Assembly (NCBI RefSeq): GCF_024172085.1
Contig: NZ_JAMZDZ010000001.1
Coordinates: 4,154,001 to 4,218,000 of the forward strand
DNA length: 64,000 nucleotides
Direction: 5' to 3'
Origin: Hamadaea flava
Lineage (GTDB): Bacteria; Actinomycetota; Actinomycetes; Mycobacteriales; Micromonosporaceae
Shown here: one piece after another, positions 46,067-54,120 of the stretch
Position numbering within the stretch: the stretch's first letter is position 1
Layout of the letters: every line of letters begins with the position of its first letter
Made by a program: the position numbers and the translations under genes
The notes under the pieces: model-generated
The model's database searches: none
Told to the model about the DNA's origin: nothing
The model's input: only the letters and a program-made list of their open reading frames with translations

Positions 46067-46737
46067 AGTTCTTCGGCTTCTTCGCAGACCTGGGTTACGT
46101 CGCCGGAACCGGCGTCACGGCCGCGGATCTGCTCGCCGAGTCGCGAGTGTCCCCAGACAAGTCGCGTGTGGTGGCGTACCTCCAGGGTGGCGAGCCGCTC
46201 ACGATCGTGCCGGGGTTCCAGCGCGATCCGGGCGGTGACCTGGAACTGCCCGGCGGTGCCAGCGTCTACACCGACGGCGTGTGGGCCTGGCCGCACATCA
46301 CGTACTACCTGGTCGAGCGCTACGACCTGGCGGTGCCCGACGAGTTCGCGGCGCACATGCGCGCCCGTGATTTCGAGCCCGCCTCGCCCGACCGGGAGCA
46401 GCTGAGCCGGCTGTTCCACGAACACGAGGGAATGCTGTCGCCCCGGCCGGAGCCGCCACTGCCGGACGGAGCCGTCCGCGTATCCGTCCTGCTGGTCAAG
46501 GAGGTCCAGGGCGCGGGCGAGGAGATGGTGGCGACCGTGGCCGCCGACGTGCTCGCCGGGGCGCTGCCGGTGGGCGCCCGCGTCACCGTGCCCGGCTCGC
46601 CGGAGCCGCTGGCCGTCGACGGCATCCGGGTCAAGGACGGCCCGGCTGAGACGCTCGCCGCCGGGCAGAAGGGCCTGGTGCAGTTGCGGGGCGCCGCCGC
46701 GATCGCCCTCCATGGCGGAGTCGTCCTCACCGGCTGA
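46051..46737 (+). CDS. Candidate immunity protein with C-terminal EF-Tu-domain-2-like barrel
   Basis: A 228-residue cytoplasmic protein with no signal peptide, overlapping the effector gene by 16 bases. The first 110 residues (RVVAYLQGGEPLTIVPGFQRD, then SVYTDGVWAWPHITYYLVERYDLAVPDEF) look like a family often encoded beside actinobacterial toxins. The last 90 residues (VSVLLVKEVQG, ADVLAGALPVGARVTV, GIRVKDGPAETLAAGQKGLVQL) follow the strand pattern of the beta-barrel domain 2 of EF-Tu. Immunity function is inferred from position only. Confidence 0.65.
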   Translation: MDARLKFFGFFADLGYVAGTGVTAADLLAESRVSPDKSRVVAYLQGGEPLTIVPGFQRDPGGDLELPGGASVYTDGVWAWPHITYYLVERYDLAVPDEFAAHMRARDFEPASPDREQLSRLFHEHEGMLSPRPEPPLPDGAVRVSVLLVKEVQGAGEEMVATVAADVLAGALPVGARVTVPGSPEPLAVDGIRVKDGPAETLAAGQKGLVQLRGAAAIALHGGVVLTG

Positions 46738-46813
46738 CTTCTTTCCAAGGTGCGACCGCGTCGATGGCCCGCATCACAGCGACCAGCGGCCGAACGATCG
46801 TTAGGATCTCGGC

Positions 46814-48391
46814 ATGACCGAGGCTCCGGATCCGCACACCACCGCCGGCAAGCTGGCCGAGCTGACCGCGCGTATCGACGAGGCGGTGCACGCCGGGTCG
46901 GCCCGCGCGGTGGAGAAACAGCATTCGCGCGGCAAGAAGACGGCGCGGGAGCGGATCGCCATGCTCCTCGACGAGGGTTCCTTCGTCGAGCTGGACGAAC
47001 TGGCCCGGCATCGGTCGACGAGCTTCGGGCTGGAGAAGACCCGGCCCTACGGCGACGGCGTGGTGACCGGCTACGGCACCGTGGACGGTCGCCAGGTCTG
47101 TGTGTTCGCCCAGGACTTCACGGTCTTCGGCGGTTCTCTCGGCGAGGTCTTCGGCGAGAAGATCGTCAAGGTCATGGATCTGGCGATGAAGATCGGCTGC
47201 CCGGTGGTCGGGATCAACGACTCCGGCGGCGCGCGGATCCAGGAAGGCGTCGTCTCGCTGGGGCTCTACGGCGAGATCTTCTTCCGCAACGTCCGGGCGT
47301 CCGGCGTGATCCCGCAGATCTCCCTGGTCATGGGCCCGTGCGCCGGCGGGGCGGTCTACTCCCCCGCGGTCACCGATTTCACCGTGATGGTCGACCAGAC
47401 CTCCCACATGTTCATCACCGGCCCGGACGTCATCAAGACGGTGACCGGTGAGGACGTCGGGTTCGAGGAGCTGGGCGGCGCGCGTACGCACAACACCAAG
47501 TCGGGCAACGCGCACTATCTGGCGGCCGACGAGGACGACGCGATCGAATACGTCAAGGCGCTGCTGGCGTACCTGCCGGCCAACAACATGGACGAGCCGC
47601 CGTCGGTGCCGGCCGAGCCGTCGCTGGAGGTGAGCCCGGACGACCAGGCGCTGGACGTCCTCATCCCCGACTCGGCCAACCAGCCCTACGACATGCACAA
47701 GGTCATCGAGACGATCCTCGACGACGGCGAGTTCCTCGAAGTCCAGCCGTTGTACGCGCAGAACATCGTGGTCGGCTTCGGCCGGGTCGAGGGCCGGCCG
47801 GTCGGCGTGGTCGCCAACCAGCCCATGCACTTCGCGGGTTGCCTCGACATCGCCGCGAGCGAGAAGGCCGCCCGGTTCGTGCGTACCTGCGACGCCTTCA
47901 ACATCCCCGTGCTCACCTTCGTCGACGTCCCCGGCTTCCTGCCCGGCACCGGCCAGGAGTGGGAGGGGATCATCCGGCGCGGCGCCAAGCTGATCTACGC
48001 GTACGCGGAGGCGACGGTGCCGAAGATCACCGTGATCACGCGTAAGGCGTACGGCGGCGCGTACGACGTCATGGGGTCCAAGCACCTCGGCGCGGACTTG
48101 AACTTCGCCTGGCCGACCGCGCAGATCGCGGTGATGGGCGCCCAGGGCGCGGTCAACATCCTCTACCGGCAGGAGCTGGCGCAGGCCGCCGATCCGGTGA
48201 CCGAACGCGCCAAGCTGATCGCGGAGTACGAGGACGCTCTGGCCAATCCGTACGTCGCCGCCGAGCGCGGTTACGTCGACGCCGTCATCCAGCCGTCGTC
48301 GACCCGGGCGCACATCACCCGGGCGCTGCGCACGTTGCGGACCAAGCGGGAGACGTTGCCGCCGAAGAAGCACGGCAACATCCCGCTCTGA
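46814..48391 (+). CDS. accB: Acyl-CoA carboxylase beta subunit (carboxyltransferase)
   Basis: Carboxyltransferase subunit of an acetyl/propionyl-CoA carboxylase, 525 residues. It has the two crotonase-like halves: GIMDSGGAR-type [13 protein letters not shown] with [12 protein letters not shown] in the first, and [23 protein letters not shown] with [13 protein letters not shown] in the second. ATG 46814 follows TAGGAT (46802-46807) by 6 bases, so it is probably leaderless. It should pair with the epsilon subunit at 52506 and the alpha subunit at 59933. The symbol follows actinobacterial usage (accB/accD/pccB vary). Confidence 0.95.
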   Translation: MTEAPDPHTTAGKLAELTARIDEAVHAGSARAVEKQHSRGKKTARERIAMLLDEGSFVELDELARHRSTSFGLEKTRPYGDGVVTGYGTVDGRQVCVFAQDFTVFGGSLGEVFGEKIVKVMDLAMKIGCPVVGINDSGGARIQEGVVSLGLYGEIFFRNVRASGVIPQISLVMGPCAGGAVYSPAVTDFTVMVDQTSHMFITGPDVIKTVTGEDVGFEELGGARTHNTKSGNAHYLAADEDDAIEYVKALLAYLPANNMDEPPSVPAEPSLEVSPDDQALDVLIPDSANQPYDMHKVIETILDDGEFLEVQPLYAQNIVVGFGRVEGRPVGVVANQPMHFAGCLDIAASEKAARFVRTCDAFNIPVLTFVDVPGFLPGTGQEWEGIIRRGAKLIYAYAEATVPKITVITRKAYGGAYDVMGSKHLGADLNFAWPTAQIAVMGAQGAVNILYRQELAQAADPVTERAKLIAEYEDALANPYVAAERGYVDAVIQPSSTRAHITRALRTLRTKRETLPPKKHGNIPL

Positions 48392-48436
48392 CGGCCACGA
48401 TCCGGTAACGGTTTGCGGCGCACGCCAGGCGATCGG

Positions 48437-49045
48437 TCAGAGCCGGTCGACCTGGGCGAGCGCGATGCGGCGTACCTCGGACTCGGTGAGCTGCGTACCG
48501 GTGACGGTGGCGACGGTGGATCCCCGGCGGACCACCGCCGTCCACCACTCCTTGGCCGGTTCCGCGCCTTTGACGTGGTCGCTGCGCACCATCAGGGAAT
48601 CGTCGCCGGCGAACCCCTCCGCCTCGATCGTGTGGCTCGCCAGGACTTCGCCGTCGTCGTATCGCGGGCAGGCCGCGATCACCTTGCGTACGTCGGTCAT
48701 GGCCTGATCGGCCCAGCTGTCCGCGTACCCCTCCAGGATCAATCGCACCTCGCGGCCGTGCCCCTGGCTGAAGGCCGCGGCGCGGGCCGCGGCCCGGTGG
48801 CGTTGTGCGGGATAGTCGGCGGCGGCGTAGACCGGGCACCCGCTCACCGCGAAGGACCAGCCCAAGTCAGCTGGTACGCCGACCGGCCGCCAACCGGCGC
48901 CGGGTATGTCGCGTCGAGTGAGCAGATCCGCCGCGTGAGCGGAGCCGGCACTGACGGCCGGCGCGGACGTCCCCGTCGTACGCGGTTGGCATCCCGCGGT
49001 CGCGGCGAGCACGAGAACGGCGATGACCAGGGTGCGTGATGCCAC
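48437..49045 (-). CDS. Putative lipoprotein
   Basis: A 202-residue lipoprotein with lipobox AATAGC, a short Ser/Thr/Ala linker and an extracellular domain containing cysteines in SGCPVYAAADYP and IAACPRYDDG and the segment DSLMVRSDHVKG. The pattern resembles the external sensor domains of actinobacterial PknH-like proteins. Function unknown. It is convergent with the carboxylase beta gene and divergent from the PPE-like gene. Confidence 0.75.
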   Translation of the reverse strand: MASRTLVIAVLVLAATAGCQPRTTGTSAPAVSAGSAHAADLLTRRDIPGAGWRPVGVPADLGWSFAVSGCPVYAAADYPAQRHRAAARAAAFSQGHGREVRLILEGYADSWADQAMTDVRKVIAACPRYDDGEVLASHTIEAEGFAGDDSLMVRSDHVKGAEPAKEWWTAVVRRGSTVATVTGTQLTESEVRRIALAQVDRL

Positions 49046-49102
49046 GGTAGGGGTAACGCGCCCAGCCGGGTACGGGCAACGCGCGAACCCCGGCGATCAC
49101 CT

Positions 49103-49122
49103 TTATCCCCAAGTTATCCACA
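49103..49122 (+). promoter_or_regulatory. Tandem TTATCCCCA/TTATCCACA boxes upstream of ESX genes
   Basis: TTATCCCCA (49103-49111) is followed two bases later by TTATCCACA (49114-49122). A -10-like TACTCT lies 38 bases downstream (49161-49166), ahead of the PPE-like gene. This is the only place where two boxes stand side by side. Confidence 0.6.
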
Positions 49123-49203
49123 AGTAGCGGATCGGGTAGCACGTCGTTGCCTTGGCAAAGTACTCTCAGCATCGATCGCTCGAACATTGGGGAGGGTCTG
49201 GCG

Positions 49204-50610
49204 ATGCTTGACGCGGGCGGCGGCGGCGGTGGCGGCACCAGCTGGTATGACAAGGACACGCCCACCATGTGGGCATATATCAGCGAAATCAACACCGAGC
49301 CGATGTGGAAGCAGGCCGGCGGCTGGCAGAAGGCCATCGACCTGGCATCCACCAATTTGTACCGATTGAAGGACTTCCGGGAGCAGCTCGTGACGGCGTG
49401 GCCGCCGGACAAGAGCACAGCCTCCAAGGCTTATGTCGACAAGCTCGACGAGCTCATCAAGAGCGTGCAGGACGTTTACGACGGTGCGGTCACCAACAAG
49501 ACCAGCGCGACCAACCTCGCCTCGGCGATCGGCGAGGCGCAGTACAAGGTCAAGCCGTTGTACGACCAGTGGCTCGAGAACCTCGGCAAGCAGTCGACCT
49601 ACGACCAGAACCTCGCGGCGAAGAAGACCGAGCTGGCCGACAAGTACGGCGCGAACAGCCGGTCCTACTCGACGTCGCTCGGCTCGTGGATGCGGTCGAA
49701 TCCGGACCCGAACGTGGCGGCCAAGCAGGAGGCGCTGGACAGCCAAGCTCGGACGACGATGTCGACCCTGAGCACCGATCTGGTGGTCAGCAAGGGCAAC
49801 ATGGTCGAGCCGCAGCCCTACACGCCGCCGAAGCTCGCCGGAAAGTCGCGTGACGACAGCGGCGGCGACAGCGGCAGCACCGGATCGACTGGATCCACCG
49901 GATCGTCGAGCTCCTACAGCGGCAGTTCGAGTTCGGTCCCGCCGGTGGTTCCGATGCCGGCCTACATTCCGCCGTCGCAGCCGTCGCTGACGGGTAGCAC
50001 CTACGTGCCCAACCCGACGGTGCCGACGCCGACGCCGATGCCGATCGCGCCGACGTTGCCGGGAGCGCCGCCGACCGGCCCGATCGGTCTGACGCCCCCG
50101 GTTCCGCCAGTCGGTCCGCAGGGCATCATCAAGCCGAATGTGCCGCCGGGCCCGACCGGGCCCACGGTTCGCCCCGGCCCGATCGGTCCCAACAACCTTC
50201 TCGGCGGCAAGAACCCGCTGGGCGGCCCGCCCGGTTCGCGTCCGCTCGTCAACCCGCAGGGCATCATCGGCCAGCAGGGTGGCCGCCCCACGACCGGCGG
50301 CATGCCCGGCCGGGGCGGCGTCAACCCGGCCGGTGGCGTGGTCGGCGGTCGCGGCGCGGGCGGAGTCGGCGGCCCAGGCGCGGCCGGTGGCCGCGGCGGC
50401 GTCGGTGGCGCAGGTGCTGCCGGTGGCCGAGGCGCGGGCATGGTCGGCGCCGGAGCCGGCGGTCGCGGCAAGCGCGGCGAGGACGAGCACGGCAACGAGT
50501 GGGATCCGGACAACCCGTGGGAGGTCGCGGAGGGCGTCACGCCCGTCGTCGACGCCCCCGGCGACTTCGGTCCCATCGACCCCGGACCCGCGATCGGCGG
50601 CCGGTGGTGA
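49204..50610 (+). CDS. Gly/Pro-rich ESX substrate (PPE-like)
   Basis: A 468-residue protein. The helical N-terminus (about 10-190) with GGWQKAIDLASTNLYRLKDF and a paired helix resembles ESX/PPE-type secreted proteins. Next come a Ser/Gly/Thr linker, a Pro-rich collagen-like region (about 255-360) and a Gly/Ala/Arg-rich region (360-440). The C-terminus has NPWEVAEGVTPVV, a motif commonly seen at the end of actinobacterial ESX substrates. GGGGAGGG lies 7 bases before the ATG. The mycosin gene overlaps its stop (GTGA). Confidence 0.78.
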   Translation: MLDAGGGGGGGTSWYDKDTPTMWAYISEINTEPMWKQAGGWQKAIDLASTNLYRLKDFREQLVTAWPPDKSTASKAYVDKLDELIKSVQDVYDGAVTNKTSATNLASAIGEAQYKVKPLYDQWLENLGKQSTYDQNLAAKKTELADKYGANSRSYSTSLGSWMRSNPDPNVAAKQEALDSQARTTMSTLSTDLVVSKGNMVEPQPYTPPKLAGKSRDDSGGDSGSTGSTGSTGSSSSYSGSSSSVPPVVPMPAYIPPSQPSLTGSTYVPNPTVPTPTPMPIAPTLPGAPPTGPIGLTPPVPPVGPQGIIKPNVPPGPTGPTVRPGPIGPNNLLGGKNPLGGPPGSRPLVNPQGIIGQQGGRPTTGGMPGRGGVNPAGGVVGGRGAGGVGGPGAAGGRGGVGGAGAAGGRGAGMVGAGAGGRGKRGEDEHGNEWDPDNPWEVAEGVTPVVDAPGDFGPIDPGPAIGGRW

Positions 50611-51791
50611 GGTTGCTTCGCCGGTCGGCGCTGGCGGCGCTGGCGGCTTCGGCCGTCCTCGCGTCCGCCACGCCGGCCGCGGCGCACGGCGATGCCATCC
50701 GCGCCAAGCAATGGCACCTCGGCTACCTGAACATCGCCCAGGCTCACCAGATCGCCCAGGGCCAAGGCATCACGGTCGCCGTGATCGACACTGGAGTGGC
50801 CGATCACCCGGATCTGACCGGTAACGTTCTCACCGGCGTCGACGTGATCAAGGGCGGCACCGGCAACGGCCGCGCTGACGACACCGGGCACGGCACCGGC
50901 ATGGCGGGGATCATCGCCGCGCACGGTCACGGCACCAACAACCGCGACGGCGCGTTGGGAATCGCGCCCAAGGCGAAGATCCTGCCGATCCGGATGAGCG
51001 TCGGCACGGGTTCGAAGGCCGTCGAGGGCGGCGACAAGCCGGTCGCCGAGGGCATCCGCTGGGCGATCCAGCACGGCGCGAAGATCATCAACATCTCGCA
51101 GTCCGTCGGCGACCTCGAGACCTTGCGAGCGGTCAACGAGGCGCAGGCAGCCGGGGTGCTGATCTTCGCCGCGGCCGGCAACACCGACGCGCGCGACGAC
51201 GCTGTCCAGGTGCCCGCGCGGTATCCCTGGGCGGTCGCCGTGGCCGGTCTGGACGAGAAGGGCAACCATCTCTCGACGTCACTCACCGGCGACGAGGTCG
51301 AGTTGGCCGCGCCGGCGAAGGACATCTACAGCGACAGCCGGGGCGGCATCTGGCGCTTCGGTACGGGGACGAGCGACGCGACCGCCATCGTGTCCGGCGT
51401 GGCGGCCCTGGTCTGGTCGAAGTTCCCCCAGCTGACCGCGGCCGAGGTGCTGCACCGGCTGGAGGCCACCGCGACCGACAAGGGCACGCCCGGCCGCGAC
51501 CCGGTCTACGGCTTCGGAGCGATCGACCCGATCAAGGCACTGACCGCCGACGTGGCCCCGTCGGCGAGCCCGACCAAGTCGGCGAGCCCGTTGCCGACGT
51601 ACAGCCCTCGGCCGCCGGAGGCCGCGCCGTCGACCAGCAACACCGGCCTGATCGTCGGGCTGGCGGCCGGCGGTCTCGTCCTGTTGGCGATCATCGCGCT
51701 GGTGCTGTTCCTGGCCCTGCGCCCGCGGCGGTCGACCGGCCCGCCGGCCGGTCCCCCGCCACCCACGTGGCCGAACGGCCCGCGACCATGA
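50607..51791 (+). CDS. mycP: Type VII secretion mycosin (membrane-anchored subtilase)
   Basis: Membrane-anchored serine protease of ESX systems, 394 residues. A signal peptide is followed by the subtilase domain with Asp61 (VIDTGVADHPDL), His95 (GHGTGMAG), oxyanion Asn192 and Ser256 (GTSDATAIVSG). A Pro/Ser linker and a C-terminal membrane helix (about 347-371) end in a short Pro-rich cytoplasmic tail. Mycosins are needed for ESX secretion. The start GTG overlaps the stop of the PPE-like gene, so the two are translated together. Confidence 0.93.
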   Translation: MRLLRRSALAALAASAVLASATPAAAHGDAIRAKQWHLGYLNIAQAHQIAQGQGITVAVIDTGVADHPDLTGNVLTGVDVIKGGTGNGRADDTGHGTGMAGIIAAHGHGTNNRDGALGIAPKAKILPIRMSVGTGSKAVEGGDKPVAEGIRWAIQHGAKIINISQSVGDLETLRAVNEAQAAGVLIFAAAGNTDARDDAVQVPARYPWAVAVAGLDEKGNHLSTSLTGDEVELAAPAKDIYSDSRGGIWRFGTGTSDATAIVSGVAALVWSKFPQLTAAEVLHRLEATATDKGTPGRDPVYGFGAIDPIKALTADVAPSASPTKSASPLPTYSPRPPEAAPSTSNTGLIVGLAAGGLVLLAIIALVLFLALRPRRSTGPPAGPPPPTWPNGPRP

Positions 51792-51819
51792 CTGCTATTC
51801 GAGCGACGGAGGTGTGACC

Positions 51820-52401
51820 ATGACGGATCCGAACGACAAGCTGCTGTACGACCCGAAGCTCTACCACAACCTGCCCCCGGAGGACCGCCCGTCGCAGTTC
51901 ATCAGCGACTACAAGGACATCCAGATCAACGTCAAGGATCTGGACTCGTTCGCCAAGTCGCTGCAGGCTGAACTGGAGCAGAACTACCTGCCCCACCGCG
52001 ACCAGGTGGCCACCGAACTGGCGGCCGGCGACGTGTACACCAACCAGGGCTTCACCGAGTTCATCGACGCCCTGCAACGGCACGCCGAGATTCGCCAGGT
52101 GACCCTCAACCGGCTGTTCGATCATGGCACCGGGACGGGCACACTGTCCGAGGCGGCCACGATCATCAGCTCGAACTACGGTTCGGCGGACGCGTATTCG
52201 GCGGCCACGGCGAAGAACGTCGACACCGTGATGACCCAGGCGCCGACCACTCAGGAAACGCCGGTCGATACGAACACGCAGGTCCGGACGGACCCGCAGG
52301 TCTATGTTCCCGGCACGAACACCACCGTCACCGTGCCGCAGGACACGACGACGACCACGCCGGGCGGTTCGCAGGACGACGGTACCGACGTGTCCGGCTG
52401 A
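51820..52401 (+). CDS. ESX-associated hypothetical protein
   Basis: A 193-residue soluble protein. The first 120 residues are helical (DYKDIQINVKDLDSFAKSLQAELEQ and a second helix FIDALQRHAEIRQVTLNRL), like WXG100-type partners but without a WXG motif. The last 60 residues are a Thr/Pro/Gln-rich tail. GGAGG lies 7 bases before the ATG at 51820. It follows the mycosin gene by 28 bases and is the third gene of this ESX unit. Confidence 0.7.
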   Translation: MTDPNDKLLYDPKLYHNLPPEDRPSQFISDYKDIQINVKDLDSFAKSLQAELEQNYLPHRDQVATELAAGDVYTNQGFTEFIDALQRHAEIRQVTLNRLFDHGTGTGTLSEAATIISSNYGSADAYSAATAKNVDTVMTQAPTTQETPVDTNTQVRTDPQVYVPGTNTTVTVPQDTTTTTPGGSQDDGTDVSG

Positions 52402-52505
52402 CCGCGTACGCCTTGAAGGGCGCGCTTCCCCTCGGGGAGCGCGCCCTTTCGCTGTGATCGGGATCGCAGTCCCCCGGCCGGGCCCGGCCGGGCAGAATGA
52501 GGAGC

Positions 52506-52709
52506 ATGACGAGCGCGTACGCCGAACCGCTGGTGATCACCGTGGTCCGCGGCAATCCCACGGCCGAACAGGTCGCGGCGCTCGTCGGCGCCCTGCTGAG
52601 CACCACTGTCACCCCGGCGCCGGAGCCCGCGCAGCAGCGCAGCGCGTGGTGGGCCAGCGGCCTGCCCGGCCGTCCCCGGGGTTGGCGCGAGTCCGGCCTG
52701 CCCCGCTGA
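52506..52709 (+). CDS. accE: Acyl-CoA carboxylase epsilon subunit
   Basis: A 67-residue protein with the actinobacterial epsilon-subunit pattern: VITVVRGNPTAEQVAALVGALL at the N-terminus (written here in part) and the Trp/Pro-rich end GWRESGLPR. It stabilises the alpha-beta carboxylase complex. GAGGAG precedes the ATG. It lies before maf as in many actinobacteria, but is separated from the beta subunit gene by about 4 kb that includes the ESX unit. Confidence 0.88.
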   Translation: MTSAYAEPLVITVVRGNPTAEQVAALVGALLSTTVTPAPEPAQQRSAWWASGLPGRPRGWRESGLPR

Positions 52710-52740
52710 ACGGCGGTCGCCCGGCGGATAACCTGAGCCC

Positions 52741-53364
52741 ATGAACCTCGTCCTCGCTTCGGCCAGCCCGGCCCGCCTGACTCTGCTCACCGCCGCCGGA
52801 ATGGACCCGTACGTCGTGGTCAGCGGCGTGGACGAGGAAGCGGTGGAGGCGACCAGCGCGGAGGCACTGTGCGCGACGCTGGCCCGGCTGAAGGCCAACG
52901 CCGTCGCGGCCCGGATCCGGTCCGGTGAACTCGGCGACGGGCTGCCCGCCGGGAACACGCTGATTCTAGGCTGCGACTCGCTGCTCGCCTTCGAAGGCGA
53001 GATCCTGGGCAAGCCGGACGGTCCCGAGGAGGCGCGTAAGCGCTGGCAGGCGATGCGCGGGCGGAGCGGCGTACTGCACACCGGGCACTGCCTGATCGAT
53101 CTGGAGGGCGACCGCGCGGTCGAACAGGTCGCCTCGACCGTGGTGCATTTCGCCGACATCAGCGACGCCGAGCTGGACGCGTACGTGGACAGCGGCGAGC
53201 CGCTCGGGGTGGCCGGAGCGTTCAAGATGGACGGTCTCGGCGGCCCCTTCGTGGAGCGGATCGACGGCGACCCCAGCACGATCATCGGACTGTCTCTGCC
53301 GGTGCTGCGGCATCTGCTGGCCCGGCTGGATCTGACGGTCATGTCCCTGTGGAGGCGTTCATGA
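52741..53364 (+). CDS. maf: Maf family nucleotide pyrophosphatase
   Basis: House-cleaning pyrophosphatase of 207 residues that removes abnormal nucleotides. The Maf start LASASPARLTLLTAAGM is present, as are ILGCDSLLAFEGEILGKP and the C-terminal GVAGAFKMDGLGGPFVERI. ATG 52741 follows TAACCT by 6 bases, so it appears leaderless. It overlaps the methyltransferase gene by ATGA. Confidence 0.94.
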   Translation: MNLVLASASPARLTLLTAAGMDPYVVVSGVDEEAVEATSAEALCATLARLKANAVAARIRSGELGDGLPAGNTLILGCDSLLAFEGEILGKPDGPEEARKRWQAMRGRSGVLHTGHCLIDLEGDRAVEQVASTVVHFADISDAELDAYVDSGEPLGVAGAFKMDGLGGPFVERIDGDPSTIIGLSLPVLRHLLARLDLTVMSLWRRS

Positions 53365-54023
53365 GCAAGCGATCCCTGTCGGTCGACGCCGAACTGCACC
53401 AGTATCTCGTCGCCCACGGAACCCCGCCCGACGATCTGATCGCCGAGCTGATCGAGGAGACGCAGGCCGCGCTCGGCTCGCTCTCCGGCATGCAGATCGC
53501 GCCGGAACAGGCGTCGTTCTTCACTCTCCTGGCCCGGCTGCTCGGCGTGCGTACGGGGGTCGAGGTCGGCACCTTCACCGGTCTGTCGAGCCTCGCCGTG
53601 GCCCGGGGTATGCCGCCGGGCTCCAGCCTGATCTGCTTCGACATCTCCGCCGAGTACACCGCGATCGCCCAGCGCTATTGGGAGCGGGCCGGCGTAGACG
53701 ACCGGATCGAGCTGCGGCTCGGCCCGGCGCAGGAGGGCTTGAACCGGCTACCCACCGAGCCGCACCTGGACTGGGCGTTCATCGACGCCGACAAGGAGGG
53801 CTACCCCGGCTACTGGGAGGCGCTCGTGCCCCGGATGCGGCCGGGCGGCCTGATCGTGGTCGACAACGTGCTGCGCGGCGGCACGGTCATCGACCCGCCC
53901 GCCGAGCAGAACTCGTCGACCGCCGCCATCGTCGCCTTCAACGACATGGTCGCCGCGGACAAGCGGGTCGAGCCGGTCATGCTCCCGGTCGGGGACGGTC
54001 TGACCCTCGCCCGCAAGCGCTGA
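53361..54023 (+). CDS. O-methyltransferase (SAM-dependent, family 3)
   Basis: A 220-residue class I methyltransferase related to catechol/caffeoyl-CoA O-methyltransferases. The SAM motif is VEVGTFTGLSSLAVA, the acidic residue follows in LICFDISAEY, and the metal-binding region is DWAFIDADKEGYPGYWE with VVDNVLRGG. Substrate unknown. The ATG lies in the overlap with maf and has GGAGG upstream. Confidence 0.92.
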   Translation: MSKRSLSVDAELHQYLVAHGTPPDDLIAELIEETQAALGSLSGMQIAPEQASFFTLLARLLGVRTGVEVGTFTGLSSLAVARGMPPGSSLICFDISAEYTAIAQRYWERAGVDDRIELRLGPAQEGLNRLPTEPHLDWAFIDADKEGYPGYWEALVPRMRPGGLIVVDNVLRGGTVIDPPAEQNSSTAAIVAFNDMVAADKRVEPVMLPVGDGLTLARKR

Positions 54024-54050
54024 CGGCCTTCCTGCCCCAGCTTCCGTCCT

Positions 54051-54113
54051 CGCTGGATCAGGGTTTCAGGTCGAAACTTGCACCAAGATTCGACCGAGAA
54101 CCGTGATCCAGCG
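54051..54113. terminator. GATC-type hairpin between convergent genes
   Basis: CGCTGGATCA (54051-54060) pairs with TGATCCAGCG (54104-54113), and with inner bases the two arms match at 21 of 25 positions. It lies between the methyltransferase gene (+) and the MFS gene (-). Confidence 0.65.
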
Positions 54114-54120
54114 CTGAGGG

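Noticed and set aside
46727-48373. A 548-residue open frame opposite the carboxylase beta gene
   Set aside because: It is Arg/Asp/Val/Gly-rich with no motif and mirrors high-GC codon bias; the forward gene has full carboxyltransferase signatures.
50300-50490. Gly/Ala/Arg repeats of the PPE-like gene as a CRISPR or tandem DNA array
   Set aside because: The repetition is at the protein level (GGRG, AAGG) with irregular DNA units and no spacers; it is a low-complexity coding region.
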